Positions 35,733 to 44,711 of a DNA stretch of 64,000 nucleotides are shown here, in pieces (the stretch's first letter is position 1; the number at the start of each line of letters is the position of its first letter). The stretch covers positions 434,001 to 498,000 of the forward strand of contig NZ_SCFM01000004.1 in the NCBI RefSeq assembly GCF_004138295.1, given 5' to 3'. Source of the DNA: Ectobacillus funiculus (GTDB lineage Bacteria > Bacillota > Bacilli > Bacillales > Bacillaceae_G). A model generated the notes under the pieces. The model had not been told where the DNA came from. It saw nothing but the letters and a program-made list of their open reading frames with translations, and ran no database searches. Made by a program: the position numbers and the translations under genes.

Positions 35733-36164
35733 CTAAGCTACTGTATTGCTCTTATTTCTGTTCGTTGGCTTATTAAAAATTAAGTGGTCAAGCGCAAATA
35801 TGTTACTGCCATTGATCGCAATAACCACAGCCATCGCTAGAAAAGCCAAATCCAATTCATAACCTGCCATTTGTCCATTACCTAAAAAGCCAACAGCTAA
35901 TTTCACTTTAATAATAGCTCCAATCATGACTAGTGATAATAAAACAGATACAATTCTAGTACCTAAACCAATGACTACTGCCAATCCACCAACCATCTCT
36001 ACGAATGCGACAACATAAGCCAATGCCCCAGGTAAGCCGATACTCTCAAACCATCCTACAATATTTTCAATTCCTCCTTGGAATTTGACTAACCCATGTA
36101 TAAAAAAACTAACTCCTAAGATTACTCGTAAAATCAACGTACTTACCTCAAATTTGTTTTTCAT
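35733..36164 (-). CDS. DoxX/MhqP-like membrane protein
   Basis: A 143-residue four-helix DoxX-family protein (LRVILGVSFFIHGLVKF, EMVGGLAVVIGLGTRI, AGYELDLAFLAMAVVIAI). ATG at 36164 has GGAGG 7 bases upstream. An alternative longer start would add a polar stretch overlapping the preceding gene. Last gene of a three-gene operon. MhqP and CatD of B. subtilis are DoxX-like proteins linked to quinone and thiol stress. Confidence 0.88.
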   Translation of the reverse strand: MKNKFEVSTLILRVILGVSFFIHGLVKFQGGIENIVGWFESIGLPGALAYVVAFVEMVGGLAVVIGLGTRIVSVLLSLVMIGAIIKVKLAVGFLGNGQMAGYELDLAFLAMAVVIAINGSNIFALDHLIFNKPTNRNKSNTVA

Positions 36165-36235
36165 GTTATTTCCTCCAAATGATAATTTTAAAAGAATAAT
36201 TACTGAAATATTGCAGCGTGTTTGATGACTAGTTA

Positions 36236-37021
36236 TCAACCGAACTGCCAAACACTATGACTTAGATTTCCATATCGGTAGCTACGATGCAATAATTTTG
36301 CTGTTCTTTGATCATCTGCTGCTCCCATAGCATAGAAAATGGGAACAAAGTGCTCAACGCCATACGGCGGTACTGCGAGGTTAGCGTTATGGGCTAAAGT
36401 TTGGTATTTGAAAAGTGATTCTACATCCCAATTTTTCAAATGATTGGATAACCAATTATCAAAATCAAGTGCCCAATCATCAATTTCCCCAGTAGTGTCT
36501 TTCCCCCAATTCAAAGCTCTGAGATTATGCACCGTTCCTCCACTAGCTACAATTAAAACATCCTTTTCCCTTAACGCCGATAAAGATTTCCCAATCTTAT
36601 ACTGCTCCTCCGGTGAAAGATACGGGTTGACAGACATAGAAATAACGGGAATGTCTGCATCTGGATACAACAATCTTAGAACCACCCAGGCTCCATGGTC
36701 TAATCCACGATTCGTATCCACTTCATAAGGAACACCTTGGTTTATAAACAATTGTATAATTTCCTTCGTAATTTCCTCATTTCCCTTTGCCGGATATTTA
36801 ATACGATACAAATCCTCAGAAAATCCGCCGAAATCATAAATCGTTTCATACTCATTGACACTGCTCACTTTTTGAATATTCGACTCCCAGTGAGCCGAAA
36901 ATAAAATAATTGCCTTTGGTTTAGATAGTGTAATGCCTAAGTGATTTAAAAACTGAGTGTACTCATTGTTCTCAATTGCAAGTAACGGGGCCCCATGAGC
37001 AATAAAAAATGATGGAAGCAT
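36236..37021 (-). CDS. Class III extradiol dioxygenase (LigB/DODA type)
   Basis: A 261-residue ring-cleaving dioxygenase of the DODA/YgiD group. Metal-binding residues are His in FFIAHGAPLLA, His in LFSAHWES, GLDHGAWV and SGGTVHNLRAL. ATG at 37021 has GGAGA 7 bases upstream. It is preceded by an alpha/beta hydrolase gene and followed by doxX, so it probably opens a catechol-like ring in aromatic or quinone detoxification. Confidence 0.9.
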   Translation of the reverse strand: MLPSFFIAHGAPLLAIENNEYTQFLNHLGITLSKPKAIILFSAHWESNIQKVSSVNEYETIYDFGGFSEDLYRIKYPAKGNEEITKEIIQLFINQGVPYEVDTNRGLDHGAWVVLRLLYPDADIPVISMSVNPYLSPEEQYKIGKSLSALREKDVLIVASGGTVHNLRALNWGKDTTGEIDDWALDFDNWLSNHLKNWDVESLFKYQTLAHNANLAVPPYGVEHFVPIFYAMGAADDQRTAKLLHRSYRYGNLSHSVWQFG

Positions 37022-37049
37022 GATATCATCTCCAAACATATTTCATGTC

Positions 37050-37700
37050 TTACTTTTCCAATGAATGAAACAACCATTTCATATAATCATGGTGATTTTG
37101 TAACGATACTGTGTGTCCTTCTTGATATGTTTTAAACGTTACTGTTACACCCAGCTCTTGAAAATACTCGTAATTTGCTACTCCCCACTCATAAGGTAGG
37201 ACTTGATCCATTACTCCATGAGAAATAAATAAAGACATTTGTTTGACTGATTTTATGTTGTATTCATCCTTAACGAATGCAGGAATATAGCCACTTAGAG
37301 CAATAATGCCTTTTATTCGATCTCCTAATGTCAGACCAAGAGTCATCGAAAGAATAGCTCCTTGACTAAAGCCAAATAAGTACAATTGACTTAAATCTAA
37401 AGGATATTGTTCAGAGGCATAATCAATAAATCTCGACAATTTATGAATAGCATCATCAAATACTTCCCGATGAGGTTTCCCATACCCTTGAATCGTAAAG
37501 TAAGCGAAACCGGGAGGCTGCTTCAAATGACCACGAATACTAAAGATATAAAATTGCTCTTCCAAGCCGTTTACCAGAGGCAGCATGTTTTGTTCATGAC
37601 TTCCGATTCCATGCATTACGAAAAGGGCAGGATAAATTTTATCTGGCTCGACTCGTTTCGGTCGACGAAGCTCATAAATCATTGGTGAGTTCACTTTCAT
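37050..37700 (-). CDS. Alpha/beta hydrolase (MhqD-like carboxylesterase)
   Basis: A serine hydrolase of about 217 residues with ALFVMHGIGSHEQNMLPL (oxyanion region), nucleophile elbow GFSQGA, Asp in SHGVMDQVLP and His in EGHTVSLQNH. GAAGGG lies just before the tandem ATGs at 37703/37700. First gene of the operon with dioxygenase and DoxX. B. subtilis MhqD, a related enzyme, belongs to the regulon induced by methylhydroquinone. The similarity in gene set suggests a like role. Confidence 0.87.
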   Translation of the reverse strand: MKVNSPMIYELRRPKRVEPDKIYPALFVMHGIGSHEQNMLPLVNGLEEQFYIFSIRGHLKQPPGFAYFTIQGYGKPHREVFDDAIHKLSRFIDYASEQYPLDLSQLYLFGFSQGAILSMTLGLTLGDRIKGIIALSGYIPAFVKDEYNIKSVKQMSLFISHGVMDQVLPYEWGVANYEYFQELGVTVTFKTYQEGHTVSLQNHHDYMKWLFHSLEK

Positions 37701-37984
37701 CATCCCTTCAAAAGGTATATTTAAACATATTAATGTTAATAGATCACCTTTTCCCAGCACTCTATCAAAATGATGCATTTAAAAATGATTCTTCTTGTTA
37801 ACCAAGGATAATATGTGAATATAAAAAAACATATCAACGAACAAATAAGTCATCTAATCGGCTTTTGTTTTCTTATATGAATATTATTTATCTAAAAGAT
37901 AACAATTCCCCTTGTAGATTGTCAATTGTTTTTTTGTTAATATAGAATTAAGTTTTTTATTAGGAAACTTTAGAGGTGAGAAAT

Positions 37985-38524
37985 TTGGAAATAGGATCAA
38001 AAATTCGCGCAATACGAAAGAGGAAAAAAATCACCATTGCTCAAATGTGTGAAGGAACAGGACTTTCAAAAGGATTTATCAGCAATGTTGAAAACAATAA
38101 TACCTCTCCTTCCATTAACACTTTGCAAACCATATCAAATTTTCTAGAGGTACCTTTACCCTATTTGTTGTTAGAAAAGAAGCAGCACATGCGAGTAATT
38201 AAAAAGACTGAAAGAACGCACTCTACCTTTAACAATTTGAAAATAGAACATTTATCTTCCAAAGGAGGATTAAAAATGATGTTGGTTGAATTTCCTCCTG
38301 GTGCTTCAATGGGTGAAGCAAATGCCCATGAGGGAGAAGAATGCCATTTAGTATTAGAGGGAAGAGTCATCGCAGAACAAGGCGAAGACTCGATGATTAT
38401 TGAAGAAGGTGATTCTTTCAGTTGGAATGCAAGTGTACCGCATTTTGTTAAAAATATTGGTGAGGGAAAAGCAGTTTTGTTAATTTCCGTTTATTCAGAT
38501 ACCGAACTTACCGACATTTTTTAA
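37985..38524 (+). CDS. XRE-family regulator with C-terminal cupin domain
   Basis: A regulator of about 180 residues with an N-terminal XRE HTH (SKIRAIRKRKKITIAQMCEG, LSKGFISNVENN) and a C-terminal cupin (HEGEECHLVLEGRVIAEQG, EEGDSFSWNASVPHFVKNIG) that binds a small ligand, often with metal. GAGG lies 8 bases before TTG at 37985. GTG at 37976 is an alternative. Divergent from the hydrolase-dioxygenase-doxX operon, which it probably controls. Confidence 0.88.
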   Translation: MEIGSKIRAIRKRKKITIAQMCEGTGLSKGFISNVENNNTSPSINTLQTISNFLEVPLPYLLLEKKQHMRVIKKTERTHSTFNNLKIEHLSSKGGLKMMLVEFPPGASMGEANAHEGEECHLVLEGRVIAEQGEDSMIIEEGDSFSWNASVPHFVKNIGEGKAVLLISVYSDTELTDIF

Positions 38525-38553
38525 GTACTACCCACACATTAACAGTACAAAAA

Positions 38554-38588
38554 AAGAAATAGTGACCAGATTATGGTTACTATTTCTT
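38554..38588 (+). terminator. Terminator of the XRE-cupin gene
   Basis: A 14-bp stem AAGAAATAGTGACC / GGTTACTATTTCTT, with one mismatch, 30 bases after the stop. Confidence 0.8.
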
Positions 38589-38710
38589 ACTAACATATTG
38601 AAACCTCATATACTTATGATGTAGTTAGTTCACTCCGATTAATCATAAAAAATCTGAACCAGTTATTTCACTCAGTTCTTGAACATTGAAAGGTTGCTTT
38701 CACCTAAAAC

Positions 38711-38738
38711 AAAAGGTAGCTAATCCAAGCTACCTTTT
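38711..38738. terminator. Orphan terminator
   Basis: AAAAGGTAGCT / AGCTACCTTTT perfect 11-bp stem, then CCTTTTATC. No gene precedes it within 180 bases, so it may end an unrecognised RNA or be left from a lost gene. Confidence 0.65.
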
Positions 38739-39089
38739 CCTTTTATCATTAACCCCCGTATGTCACTCAAAACAGGAATTGCTTTGCATTCTTTTTCTAT
38801 TTTATGGTTAATAAAACATTATTTCATTTATCTATCTCTATAAAACGAACATCTTAACTGTGCTTGATTTCCATTTTATTTTCACTAGAGGGGCACCCCC
38901 CTTTAAATTTGTATTACTTTAATGATTATCCTGCAAAATAGAACTCATTACCCTAACTAAAATAGCATTCTCCTCACGTGTACACACTAATCATTACAGG
39001 GCATAAAAAAACAAGACTTCTTGACAATCCACTAATTTTGTCCAATGATTATGCTAACTAGACAACAGAAGGATGAGGAATTTAATTAA

Positions 39090-40319
39090 ATGGGATTACC
39101 AGATGAAAACAAAAGACAAAAAAGTTTTCTATTGGGCAAAGGATCAGGAAAAAATGATCTTCTTGCAAATATAACAGCTCAAAACATATCTTCCGGCCTA
39201 ATTTCTAGCACCTTGGTCATGACAGGACCAGCGATCATTATTTTAGAGGCAGCGACTTCCAGTCATTTTACGGCTCAACAGACCATAAACTGGATGTTCG
39301 CTGTATATTTTTTTGGTGGACTATTCAGTATTCTTATGCCTTTAGCCTTTCGGATTCCAATTACTGGTGGTCATTCAATTACAGGGGTCGCCTTCCTAGC
39401 AACAGTTACTTCTCATTTTACCTATCCACAGTTAATCGGTGGGTATGTGATATCTGGTCTGTTAATATTTCTCGTCGGTATCTCCGGCCTTTTTACAAAA
39501 ATCATTAAATGGGTCCCGAGAGAGGTTATTGCGGCAATGCTAGCGGGGTTAGTTACTGGTTATGTCGTTCGGCTTGTTCCTTCAGTTAAAGAGATGCCCT
39601 TGGTTGGGGGAGCAGCACTGATTAGTTTTTTCATTGCCACAAAATATAGTAGACGTTTACCACCTGTGATAGTAGCTGTATTCGTGGCTTTCTTTGTGAT
39701 GTTATCGACTCAGAATCTGAACATGACATCCACAGAAACCGCTTTTTTCTTTCCATCCTTACAGACTCCAGAATTCACATGGATGGGATTGGTAACATTG
39801 GCTCTTCCTCTTGCTGCGCTAATTCTTAGCAATGATGCAGCACCTGGAATAGCTGCATTAGAAAGTTCTGAATTTAATCCTCCCATTCGCAAAATTGTTT
39901 CTGTTAGTGGTGTTTTTTCTATCATCGCGGGGTTTTTCGGAGGACAAAGTGCTAATATCGCTGGAATGATGACTGCAATCTGTGCTGGTCCTGATGCAGG
40001 GCCAAAGTCAAAGCGATATATGGCCGCCCTTATATCGGGGATTATAATTGTACTATTTGGAGTTTTCGCTTGGAAGATTGTCCCGTTCATCCAATCCTTA
40101 CCGCAGGCATTTGTTTCCCTATTAGCTGGTTTTGCTCTAATTGGAGCCCTGCATTCCAGCTTACAGGCTGGTTTTTCCGGAAACCAATATCGATTAAGTG
40201 CATTATTCTCCTTTATTGTTGCCTTATCAAACGTGTCCTTTCTTCATATTAGTGCTCCTGTTTGGGCGCTTATACTTGGTGCAATTATCGCAAAAATGGT
40301 AGAATATAATCCAGACTAA
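39090..40319 (+). CDS. BenE-family (benzoate-type) transporter
   Basis: A 409-residue membrane protein with about 12 helices. Family signatures include RIPITGGHSITGVAFLATV, an SNDAAPGIAALES segment in the middle, and GFFGGQSANIAGMMTAICAG. BenE proteins import benzoate or related acids with protons. No benzoate catabolic genes are in the window, although the neighbouring dioxygenase operon handles aromatic compounds. Confidence 0.88.
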   Translation: MGLPDENKRQKSFLLGKGSGKNDLLANITAQNISSGLISSTLVMTGPAIIILEAATSSHFTAQQTINWMFAVYFFGGLFSILMPLAFRIPITGGHSITGVAFLATVTSHFTYPQLIGGYVISGLLIFLVGISGLFTKIIKWVPREVIAAMLAGLVTGYVVRLVPSVKEMPLVGGAALISFFIATKYSRRLPPVIVAVFVAFFVMLSTQNLNMTSTETAFFFPSLQTPEFTWMGLVTLALPLAALILSNDAAPGIAALESSEFNPPIRKIVSVSGVFSIIAGFFGGQSANIAGMMTAICAGPDAGPKSKRYMAALISGIIIVLFGVFAWKIVPFIQSLPQAFVSLLAGFALIGALHSSLQAGFSGNQYRLSALFSFIVALSNVSFLHISAPVWALILGAIIAKMVEYNPD

Positions 40320-40333
40320 AGTTTAAGTCAAAA

Positions 40334-40379
40334 AGCAGAAAAGCCCTAGTATTCCATAGAATTCTAGGGCTTTTCTGCT
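40334..40379. terminator. Bidirectional terminator
   Basis: A perfect 16-bp stem AGCAGAAAAGCCCTAG / CTAGGGCTTTTCTGCT between the BenE gene and the opposing LysR remnant. Confidence 0.88.
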
Positions 40380-40407
40380 CACTCGGGAATTATTTTAAAC
40401 AATCTTG

Positions 40408-40640
40408 CTAATTATTTAAAAATGTATGAATAAATTTTTTAGCTATTTTCGACAAATAGCGGTTATTGAACCATACAATTGCAGATTCGTTACGCAACGA
40501 AGAGCCAACAATATGTAATGAGCGTATATTATTTTTATGAAAGTGACTTAAAATATAATCCGGCATTATCGTCGCTCCAATACCTGCCTCTACTAACGTA
40601 AAAATAAGGTCAATATTCGCCCTTGCACCTTTATACTAGC
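40408..40640 (-). pseudogene. C-terminal remnant of a LysR-family regulator
   Basis: About 75 minus-strand codons read NIDLIFTLVEAGIGATIMPD, then YILSHFHKNNIRSLHIV and SAIVWFNNRYLSKIAKKF before a stop. This is the last quarter of a LysR effector domain (typical VxxGxGxxxLP region and closing helix). No HTH part is present. It is not the end of the intact LysR that starts 44 bases upstream, which has its own C-terminus. Confidence 0.75.
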
Positions 40641-40683
40641 ACCAAATAAATAACTATATCCAATACCTATAATCTATACTTTA

Positions 40684-41571
40684 TTATGCCTGTAAAGCAT
40701 GCTTGATAAATTGAATAAAGCGAGTCGCAGTTTCACTCATAATCTTATATTTTTTCCAAATAATCACACACCCTGATTGGAGTTCAGGATAAAACGGTCT
40801 AAAACAAAGATGGTTGGAATCCTTCATCGCAAGAGCACCTTCAATACATATTGCATGTCCCAAACCATTTTCTACAAGACTAATTACATTGGAAATCAAA
40901 GTAAAGGTAGCTACAAAATGTAAATGAACATAGTCGTCAGCAGACCAACTCGCAATTTCATTTTGTACTGCAGGTCGACCAGAAATGAATAGGGGAACTC
41001 CAATAAGATCTTTAGGAGTTACATGATCCTTCTGTGCAAGAGAAAAGGATGTCTTTGTAAGTATTCCCCATCGTTCCTTTTGTGGCAACCTGATAAAATC
41101 GTATTTTTCACTATTGATATTGATAGGCTCTAATAAAATTCCAACCTCAAGTAATCCATTATCTATTTTTTCCTTTATTTCATCCCCGGTTCCGGTAAAA
41201 ATATGATAACTTACCTGTGGATATTCAGTGTGAAATCCTTTTAATATTTTAGATAATACTTGTGATGCCGTTGCTTCAACGCTTCCAATAGATATTGTAC
41301 CTCCTACAAGGTTTTTCCGATCTTTAAATTCTTTCTCCGTCTTATCTGCAAGGGTGAGAATCTCTTCTGCTCTCTGACGAAAAAGCATACCAGCATCTGT
41401 TAGTGATATCTTTCTTTTTCCGCGTATAAGTAGTTGAGCCCCTAACTCTTTTTCTAAATCCGCCAATTGTCTGCTTAACGTAGGCTGTGTTACATGTAAT
41501 ATATCAGCCGCATGAGTAATACTTTCTACACGTGCAACTGTCAAAAAATATCTAAGTACTCTTAACTCCAT
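40684..41571 (-). CDS. LysR-family transcriptional regulator
   Basis: A complete 295-residue LysR protein with HTH (ADILHVTQPTLSRQLADLEK), linker helix and a two-lobed substrate domain. SIGSVEATASQVLSKILKGF marks the start of the effector domain and VENGLGHAICIEGAL the ligand pocket. The pattern resembles regulators of aromatic acid or efflux genes, but no specific target is clear. The nearest candidate is the BenE gene. Confidence 0.9.
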   Translation of the reverse strand: MELRVLRYFLTVARVESITHAADILHVTQPTLSRQLADLEKELGAQLLIRGKRKISLTDAGMLFRQRAEEILTLADKTEKEFKDRKNLVGGTISIGSVEATASQVLSKILKGFHTEYPQVSYHIFTGTGDEIKEKIDNGLLEVGILLEPININSEKYDFIRLPQKERWGILTKTSFSLAQKDHVTPKDLIGVPLFISGRPAVQNEIASWSADDYVHLHFVATFTLISNVISLVENGLGHAICIEGALAMKDSNHLCFRPFYPELQSGCVIIWKKYKIMSETATRFIQFIKHALQA

Positions 41572-41722
41572 TTTTCTGCCCCTAATTCATTTTCGATTTT
41601 CAAATTAGTTTATCATAAATTTGTTAAGATACTCATACGTTTATTTTTCACTGAAACATACTTAGAAATGTGAGTTGAAATGGAGATTCTTTAAACCTTA
41701 GACATACTGATATTATTACTCT

Positions 41723-41767
41723 AAAAAAGGGTTAAGCACGGGAGTACCCCGTGCTTAACCCTTTTTT
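41723..41767. terminator. Strong bidirectional terminator
   Basis: A perfect 20-bp stem (41723-41742 with 41748-41767) with A6 and T6 flanks, loop of 5 bases. It lies 16 bases beyond the stop of the 47-aa gene. Confidence 0.92.
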
Positions 41768-41783
41768 AGAAAGAATAAGCGTA

Positions 41784-41927
41784 TTACTTTGATTTATCCA
41801 TCTCTACCAGTTCTCGATCATCCATCTCTAGAATTGCCGTTTCATCTAATGCAGGGTCTTGTTTCAACAGCTTTTGTTCACATATTTCCCGTTCTAGCTC
41901 GTTGAGAAAATAATGTTTTATAATCAT
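41784..41927 (-). CDS. Small acidic protein (47 aa) of unknown function
   Basis: ATG at 41927 follows AGGGAGAG with 10-base spacing. A longer frame to 42065 has no SD. The product IIKHYFLNELEREICEQKLL followed by DPALDETAILEMDDRELVEM is likely two helices, the second strongly acidic. A perfect terminator follows, which supports expression. I recognise no family. Confidence 0.6.
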   Translation of the reverse strand: MIIKHYFLNELEREICEQKLLKQDPALDETAILEMDDRELVEMDKSK

Positions 41928-42164
41928 AATTCGTGGTCTCTCCCTATAGTCTCTTTTTTCATGAATGAAATAAATTAGACGCAAAGCTATTCTGATAATA
42001 AAGTAAGAAGGCTTGCTCCATAAAGCAAGATTCCCGATGGTTGATTCATAATAAAGTGTCATCATCTCGTAGGGACGGCTATTTTATGAATCAAATAAAA
42101 GTTCAACTTCATAATGTACACAAATAATAATAAAATGCTTGCATAATAACCTCAACGGTAGGTT

Positions 42165-42221
42165 ATTGCGATTGGAGGGTAAAATATTGTCTTTGACTAT
42201 ATTTTACCCTCCAATCGCAAT
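42165..42221. repeat. Perfect 23-bp inverted repeat
   Basis: 42165-42187 is perfectly complementary to 42199-42221, loop TGTCTTTGACT. No T-run follows the stem and no gene precedes it, so it is not an ordinary terminator. Possibly a miniature inverted-repeat element or protein-binding site. Confidence 0.85.
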
Positions 42222-42347
42222 ATTCTCCCTTTTAAAGACTAACGAATATTAAGATCCTTATTATGGATTTGATATCATAGATTAATTAATAATTTACCAT
42301 TAATTCCATATATTACCTAACACACTTAAAGTTATTCATATTTCACA

Positions 42348-42386
42348 AATGATAATTTTAGTTACGTTAACTAAAATTATCATTTG
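42348..42386. repeat. Perfect 18-bp inverted repeat with 3-base loop
   Basis: 42348-42365 (AAATGATAATTTTAGTTA) pairs with 42369-42386. It could form a cruciform or bind a dimeric regulator, and its TGATAAT half resembles a Fur half-site. Confidence 0.8.
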
Positions 42387-42644
42387 ATGTTTCCCACACA
42401 TTTAGCATGCATTTTTATTTTTTATAGGTTTTTTTGTCATTTTTCGCATAAAATCACTAGGGTAATCGAAAAAGCTTACAGTTAATAGCGAGTTGACTTT
42501 TAAAAAATTAAGTGAACTTATCAAAAATACATTGAATGAAAACGATTTTTTTGATATGTTCTATTTATAAATTTAGTAAATTTAACTTAAAATTACTTAT
42601 CTTTACTTTGAGTAGTAATAAATGGTGACAAGTTTTTTGCATGA

Positions 42645-42671
42645 CCGCTTACATGCTAGAAATGTAAGCGG
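42645..42671. repeat. GC-richer 10-bp inverted repeat upstream of crh2-pyk
   Basis: CCGCTTACAT (42645-42654) with ATGTAAGCGG (42662-42671). The AAGCG/CGCTT halves loosely resemble cre half-sites but the spacing is wrong for CcpA. Confidence 0.5.
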
Positions 42672-42826
42672 CGCTTAAGGCAGAGTTAATCATCCGAGAG
42701 AGCTATCAAGCTCAGCGATAAATATACTACGAATCTTCACATCTTTATTTATATAGGGCATATACATCCCATCTCAATATTTGGGTTTGATATGAATCAT
42801 CCTTAAGAAAGATAGCCGATTGTTTT

Positions 42827-43084
42827 TTGATAAAAAAAAAGGTGAGTATCCAACTTCCACAGGGGCTTCAAGCCCTACACACTGCTAAATTTGTACAAAA
42901 AGCATCCTTCTTTTATAGTGAAATACTGGTAATAAAAGCTGGTAGATCAGTAAATGGGAAAAGTATTATGGGAGTTATGTCTCTAGCAGCTAGGGAGGGA
43001 TCAGAACTTACACTCCTTGTAACTGGAAAGGATGAACAAGAGGCGGGTTTAGCCTTGGAGGAATTTCTTTTAAATAAGGAATAA
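42827..43084 (+). CDS. Second Crh-like HPr paralogue
   Basis: An 85-residue HPr-fold protein with Gln15 in place of the catalytic His (GLQALH) and Ser46 retained in KSIMGVMS. Arg17, present in HPr and Crh, is Leu here. It is about 60 percent identical to the crh at 591-848. Start is TTG with a weak upstream purine stretch, followed by a run of nine A that could affect translation or slippage. It lies about 100 bases before a pyruvate kinase gene, tying a CcpA co-effector-like protein to lower glycolysis. Confidence 0.8.
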   Translation: MIKKKVSIQLPQGLQALHTAKFVQKASFFYSEILVIKAGRSVNGKSIMGVMSLAAREGSELTLLVTGKDEQEAGLALEEFLLNKE

Positions 43085-43180
43085 TACCTTGTAAGGCAAG
43101 AACCGAAGCGGCTTAGTGAGAGTTTCTAATAATAGTCTAAGAACTTAGTAATGTTTCCAACAAATATCCGGAGGTATGTT

Positions 43181-44623
43181 ATGCGTAAAACGAAAATTGT
43201 ATGTACAATTGGCCCTGCAAGTGAAAGTGTTGAGAAATTAGTACAATTAATAGAAGCAGGAATGAACGTAGCTCGACTTAATTTCTCACACGGAAGTCAT
43301 GAAGAGCACGCGGTTCGTATTCAAAATATTCGTGAGGCTGCTAAGCAAGCGAATAAAACAGTAGCCATTCTTCTTGATACAAAAGGTCCGGAAATTCGTA
43401 CACATGACTTTGAAAACGGACAAGCTGAACTGAAGGCAGGCGCAGAAGTTGTGATTTCTACAAAACAAGTGCTAGGAACAGTAGAGAAATTCTCCGTTTC
43501 CTATGAAGGGCTTTACGATGATGTAGAAGCCGGTTCCCGTATCTTAATCGATGACGGTTTAATTGAACTAGAAGTACTTGAGAAAGTAAATAGTGAAATT
43601 CGCACGAAAGTATTGAATAGTGGTGTAGTCAAAAATAAAAAAGGCGTAAATGTGCCAAACGTAAGCATCCAGCTTCCGGGTATTACAGAAAAGGATGTAC
43701 AGGATATCATATTCGGTATTGAGCAAGACGTAGATTTTATCGCAGCCTCATTCGTACGTAAAGCATCCGACGTACTAGAAATCCGTGAATTAGTAAAAGA
43801 GCACGGTGCAACGCACATTCAGATCATTTCAAAGATTGAAAACCAAGAAGGTATTGATAACATTGATTCTATTCTGGAAGTATCTAACGGCTTAATGGTA
43901 GCACGCGGCGACATGGGGGTAGAAATCCCGCCTGAAGAAGTCCCTCTTGTCCAAAAGTGTTTGATTCAGAAGTGCAATATCTTAGGAAAGCCAGTGATTA
44001 CAGCTACACAAATGCTGGATTCTATGCAGCGCAACCCACGTCCGACACGTGCAGAGGCAAGTGATGTGGCAAATGCAATTTTTGATGGAACTGATGCCAT
44101 CATGCTTTCAGGTGAAACCGCTGCAGGACTTTACCCGGTTGAATCCGTAAACATGATGGCAACCATTGCATCTCGCGTAGAGCGTTCGTTACAATATCAA
44201 GACGCGTTCCGTAAGCACCTAAAAGAAACAAAACCTACAGTCACAGATGCAATCAGTCAATCTGTAGCACATACAGCCATTGCACTAGATGTAGCAGCGA
44301 TTGTAACGCCAACAGAGAGCGGCTATACAGCAAAGATGGTTGCGAAATATCGTCCGAAATCCCCGATTGTGGCAGTTACATTTGATGAACGAGTATGCCG
44401 TAAGCTAGCTCTTATATGGGGAGTAAAAGCTTACCTTGCGAAGGAACAGGTGAATTCCACAGATGAACTGCTAGAAATAGCAATACAGACAGGAATAGAG
44501 ACAGGAACTATAAACAGTGGTGATACAGTTGTGATCACAGCAGGTGTACCAGTTGGTGAAGCAGGTACTACAAACTTAATGAAGATTCATGCTGTTGGTA
44601 AATCACTGGCTACCTGGAACTGA
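43181..44623 (+). CDS. pyk: Pyruvate kinase, short form lacking the C-terminal PEP-utiliser domain
   Basis: A 480-residue pyruvate kinase with [28 protein letters not shown], the catalytic lysine in [11 protein letters not shown], and [20 protein letters not shown] at 43181 has CGGAGG 6 bases upstream. The pyruvate kinase of B. subtilis and Geobacillus is about 585 residues with an extra PEP-utiliser-like domain. This one ends at GKSLATWN, so it is probably a second isozyme. It forms a likely unit with the preceding Crh-like gene. Confidence 0.93.
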   Translation: MRKTKIVCTIGPASESVEKLVQLIEAGMNVARLNFSHGSHEEHAVRIQNIREAAKQANKTVAILLDTKGPEIRTHDFENGQAELKAGAEVVISTKQVLGTVEKFSVSYEGLYDDVEAGSRILIDDGLIELEVLEKVNSEIRTKVLNSGVVKNKKGVNVPNVSIQLPGITEKDVQDIIFGIEQDVDFIAASFVRKASDVLEIRELVKEHGATHIQIISKIENQEGIDNIDSILEVSNGLMVARGDMGVEIPPEEVPLVQKCLIQKCNILGKPVITATQMLDSMQRNPRPTRAEASDVANAIFDGTDAIMLSGETAAGLYPVESVNMMATIASRVERSLQYQDAFRKHLKETKPTVTDAISQSVAHTAIALDVAAIVTPTESGYTAKMVAKYRPKSPIVAVTFDERVCRKLALIWGVKAYLAKEQVNSTDELLEIAIQTGIETGTINSGDTVVITAGVPVGEAGTTNLMKIHAVGKSLATWN

Positions 44624-44711
44624 GCAGGAAATGTTCATAGGACTATGCTTGTCCTTCACATTGTAAATTTGAAAAATCTTGGCACTACTCCTTCTAGAAG
44701 GGAGATAAATC

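Larger units (their letters stand above)
38525..39089. other. Gene-free stretch between XRE-cupin and BenE genes
   Basis: About 560 bases without a credible gene. It contains two hairpins (38554-38588 and 38711-38738) and AT-rich sequence. I see no family match in the part between the hairpins. Confidence 0.5.
42066..42826. other. Gene-free AT-rich region with three large palindromes
   Basis: About 760 bases without a gene. It holds inverted repeats at 42165-42221, 42348-42386 and 42645-42671 and otherwise AT-rich sequence leading to the second crh gene. Confidence 0.6.

Noticed and set aside
42827-42850. Programmed frameshifting at the A9 run of the second crh gene
   Set aside because: The frame is open through the run and no alternative product makes sense. 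Only a possible effect on translation is noted.
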